In this document: positions 60,875 to 64,000 of the stretch, piece after piece | How the letters are laid out: each line of letters starts with the position of its first letter | How positions within the stretch are numbered: position 1 is the first letter of the stretch | NCBI RefSeq assembly: GCF_012986595.1 | Contig: NZ_JAAQYM010000003.1 | Span: 496,001-560,000, forward strand | Length of the DNA: 64,000 nucleotides | Reading direction: 5' to 3' | Source of the DNA: Pseudomonas koreensis | GTDB lineage: Bacteria > Pseudomonadota > Gammaproteobacteria > Pseudomonadales > Pseudomonadaceae | Notes under the pieces: generated by a model | Told to the model about the DNA's origin: nothing | Seen by the model: the letters and a program-made list of their open reading frames with translations, nothing else | The model's database searches: none | Translations under genes and position numbers: made by a program

Positions 60875-60964
60875 TGTGGGAGCGAGCCTGCTCGCGAAGA
60901 GGGGGTGTCAGTCAACATTGATGTTATCTGGCACACCGCTTTCGCGAGCAGGCTCGCTCCCACA
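60875..60964. repeat. REP inverted pair, type GTGGGAGCGAGCCTGCTCGC
   Basis: Perfect arms TGTGGGAGCGAGCCTGCTCG at 60875 and CGAGCAGGCTCGCTCCCACA ending 60964, just after the LysR stop. Confidence 0.93.
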
Positions 60965-60980
60965 GGGACTGCGGGCGGAT

Positions 60981-61889
60981 TCAAGAGTTTTGGGCGGCAC
61001 CGCCTTCCAGCTTGCGCCACAACAGGCGCACATTGGCCTTGCGCACCAGCGCGCAGCGGTACAGACGAATCTCCAGCGGCACATGCCATTGCGGGCCGCC
61101 GCAGACCACGAGTTCGCCGCGGGCCAGTTCGGCACGTACGCTTAGTTGTGGCACCCAGGCAATGCCGAGGCCTTCCAGGGCCATGCTCTTCAGGCTGTCG
61201 GCCATCGCAGTTTCGTAGATGGTGGTGAAACGCAGCTGCCGCTGACGCAGCAAGCCGTTCACCGAACGCCCGAGAAACGCCCCGGCGCTGTACGCCAGCA
61301 ACGGCACGCTGGCATCCCCTTCGAGATCGAACAGCGGCTTGCCGTCGGCATCCGCCGCGCACACCGGGAGCATTTCGGTCTGGCCCAGGTGCAGCGACGG
61401 GAAGATTTCCGGGTCCATCTGCATCGCCGCGTCCGGGTCGTAGAACGCCAGCATCAGATCACAGCCCCCTTCACGCAACGCGTGCACCGCATCGCCGACG
61501 TTGGTCGCCACCAGCCGCGTGGCGATGTTCAGTCCTTCGTTGCGCAGTTGTGCGATCCAGCGCGGGAAAAAGCCCAGCGCCAGCGAGTGCGCGGCGGCGA
61601 CCTGCATCACTTCGCCCTGCCCGCCTTCGAGGTGATGCAGATGACGCAGCACTTCACCGAGCTGTTCGACCACGGTGCGCGCGGTCACCAGAAACAGCTG
61701 CCCGGCCGCCGTCAGCTCGATCGGCGTGCGCGAGCGGTTGACCAGTGTCAGCCCCAGCGCCGCTTCGAGGCTGCGGATCCGCCGACTGAATGCCGGCTGG
61801 GTCACGAAGCGCCGTTCGGCGGCCTGCGAGAAGCTGCGGGTCGCGGCCAGAGCACTGAAGTCCTCGAGCCATTTGCTTTCCAGATTCAT
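60981..61889 (-). CDS. LysR-family transcriptional regulator divergent to aspA
   Basis: 302 residues from ATG at 61889, with GGGAGGG upstream. N-terminal winged helix-turn-helix (WLEDFSALAATRSFSQAAERR, QPAFSRRIRSLEAALG) and effector-binding domain. Divergence from aspA (about 180 bp) and the same arrangement at PA5428/PA5429 suggest it regulates aspartate/fumarate metabolism; the ligand is unknown. Confidence 0.92.
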   Translation of the reverse strand: MNLESKWLEDFSALAATRSFSQAAERRFVTQPAFSRRIRSLEAALGLTLVNRSRTPIELTAAGQLFLVTARTVVEQLGEVLRHLHHLEGGQGEVMQVAAAHSLALGFFPRWIAQLRNEGLNIATRLVATNVGDAVHALREGGCDLMLAFYDPDAAMQMDPEIFPSLHLGQTEMLPVCAADADGKPLFDLEGDASVPLLAYSAGAFLGRSVNGLLRQRQLRFTTIYETAMADSLKSMALEGLGIAWVPQLSVRAELARGELVVCGGPQWHVPLEIRLYRCALVRKANVRLLWRKLEGGAAQNS

Positions 61890-62069
61890 CACGCCCTCCC
61901 GGGAACGCACCAAAACAGGTCACACGTCTGCCGCGCACGCGGCGTCACACGGGCATTATGCCGAATGTGCATAGGGCAGTGTTTAACAGCATTGGCCCAA
62001 AAAATCCCACAAGCCTAGCATTCGCAGCGTTCCGGCACAGACCGGGTCCATATCGAGATGATTTCTATC

Positions 62070-63494
<1,425 letters not shown>

Positions 63495-63557
63495 GCCGAC
63501 GCATTTCTTGTAGCACCGCTCACCAGGTCGAGGGACTAGACACCTCTCACCTTTTGA

Positions 63558-63591
63558 GGGCTTGGGGATTTGTCCCCAAGCCCTTTTTTTT
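63558..63591 (+). terminator. Intrinsic terminator after aspA
   Basis: GGGCTTGGGGA pairs with TCCCCAAGCCC around TTTG, followed by eight T. Confidence 0.95.
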
Positions 63592-63640
63592 AACTTCTTT
63601 GCGGGCAGGACGTTAAATGTTTTGTGTATCAGATACCGCC

Positions 63641-63712
63641 AAGATCGCAGCCTTCGGCAGCTCCTACATGATCGATGTACCCCTGTTGGAGCTGCCGAAG
63701 GCTGCGATCTTT
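63641..63712. repeat. Inverted repeat, type AAGATCGCAGCCTTCGGCAGCTCC
   Basis: AAGATCGCAGCCTTCGGCAG at 63641 and CTGCCGAAGGCTGCGATCTT ending 63712 flank a centre containing the palindrome TACATGATCGATGTA. It differs from the other REP families in the window. Confidence 0.9.
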
Positions 63713-63979
63713 TGATCTTGCAGCACCCTCGTTTCGTCGCTTGCACCACGAGCGTGCAGACGGGCGCCGCACTGATCGGTATAGTGCCGCCCCTCTTCGC
63801 GTGAGCGGTCGTCGGTAACGAGGCCATAACCCATGCGAAACCCGAACTAATAACAAACCCGCGAAATGGATCCGGGACGAAACCTTCGCCTCACCTGTTG
63901 TGCCGTGCGCAAACCGGTGTAACGCGATGTTTCTGAACATCCAGCATTTGCTTACACAAAAAACAGCGAGGAAAAATCC

Positions 63980-64000
63980 ATGCTCGAAGTCATTAACGAC
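63980..64000 (+). CDS. Start of a further gene (first seven codons)
   Basis: ATG at 63980 with GAGGAAAAA upstream; codons read MLEVIND before the window ends. This resembles the N-terminus of alanine/glycine:cation symporters (AGCS) as I recall them downstream of aspA in Pseudomonas, but seven residues cannot prove it. Confidence 0.4.

Larger units (their letters stand above)
60649..60980. other. purE leader/promoter region and REP pair
   Basis: 332 bases between purE and the upstream LysR gene (same strand). From purE outward: a perfect hairpin with U-run (60684-60720), a second hairpin with U-run (60729-60751), a -10-like TATACT on the minus strand at 60763-60768, then a REP pair (60875-60964). 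Confidence 0.7.
63495..63979. other. Intergenic region after aspA
   Basis: 485 bases: terminator (63558-63591), a REP-type inverted repeat (63641-63712), then about 260 bases with no gene that I can support, ending in the ribosome-binding site GAGGAAAAA before the next start. Confidence 0.7.

Noticed and set aside
60875..60964. REP arrays as a possible CRISPR
   Set aside because: The repeats are inverted pairs, not regularly spaced direct repeats, and no cas gene is near.

Overview
The window looks like a chromosomal segment of a fluorescent-group Pseudomonas. Codon use is GC-rich. The gene order hup, rubredoxin reductase, rubredoxin, ubiC, ubiA, phoB, phoR, CorC-like, M23 peptidase, response regulator, phoU-pstBACS, MFS, later purEK and LysR/aspA matches what I recall of the PAO1 PA5348-PA5429 region. 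Typical Pseudomonas REP hairpins lie between many genes. All family assignments come from reading the translated sequence; no database search was possible.

Region 1 (1-3260, minus strand): a protein that fuses an alpha/beta-hydrolase-like domain to a PEP-synthase-type ATP-grasp domain, cut by the window edge, and upstream of it a four-helix membrane domain fused to a TIGR01777-type epimerase.

Region 2 (3327-34372, minus strand): a complete type VI secretion cluster in the order tssA-B-C-E, [PAAR, DUF6402-like, small membrane protein], tssF-G-clpV, sigma-54 activator, small lipoprotein, FHA protein, tssJ-K-L-M, PP2C phosphatase, Ser/Thr kinase, vgrG. Apart from the bracketed cargo this is the layout of the P. 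aeruginosa H2-T6SS (PA1656-PA1671). No hcp is present, so the tube protein must be encoded elsewhere. vgrG is followed by a 909-residue cell-wall-degrading effector candidate (M23-like, SH3-like, EF-hand and GH19 domains) and four exported proteins. Two of these resemble known inhibitors of peptidoglycan hydrolases (an XAC2610-like protein and a LprI/DUF1311 protein). This is the strongest candidate for a new system.

Region 3 (34373-37586, plus strand): a decayed second vgrG island. The first half of a vgrG runs directly into the last third of a DUF2931-type immunity gene in another frame. An intact exported protein built from a duplicated domain follows. It reads as the scar of a deleted effector.

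Region 4 (37603-64000): conserved housekeeping genes: HU, rubredoxin pair, ubiquinone entry (ubiC-ubiA), the phosphate regulon (phoBR; phoU-pstBACS with visible Pho boxes before phoB, pstS and pstC), a CNNM/CorC transporter-like protein, a thioesterase, a hexose-6-phosphate mutarotase, purEK with a hairpin-rich leader, and LysR/aspA. The right edge holds the first seven codons of a further gene.
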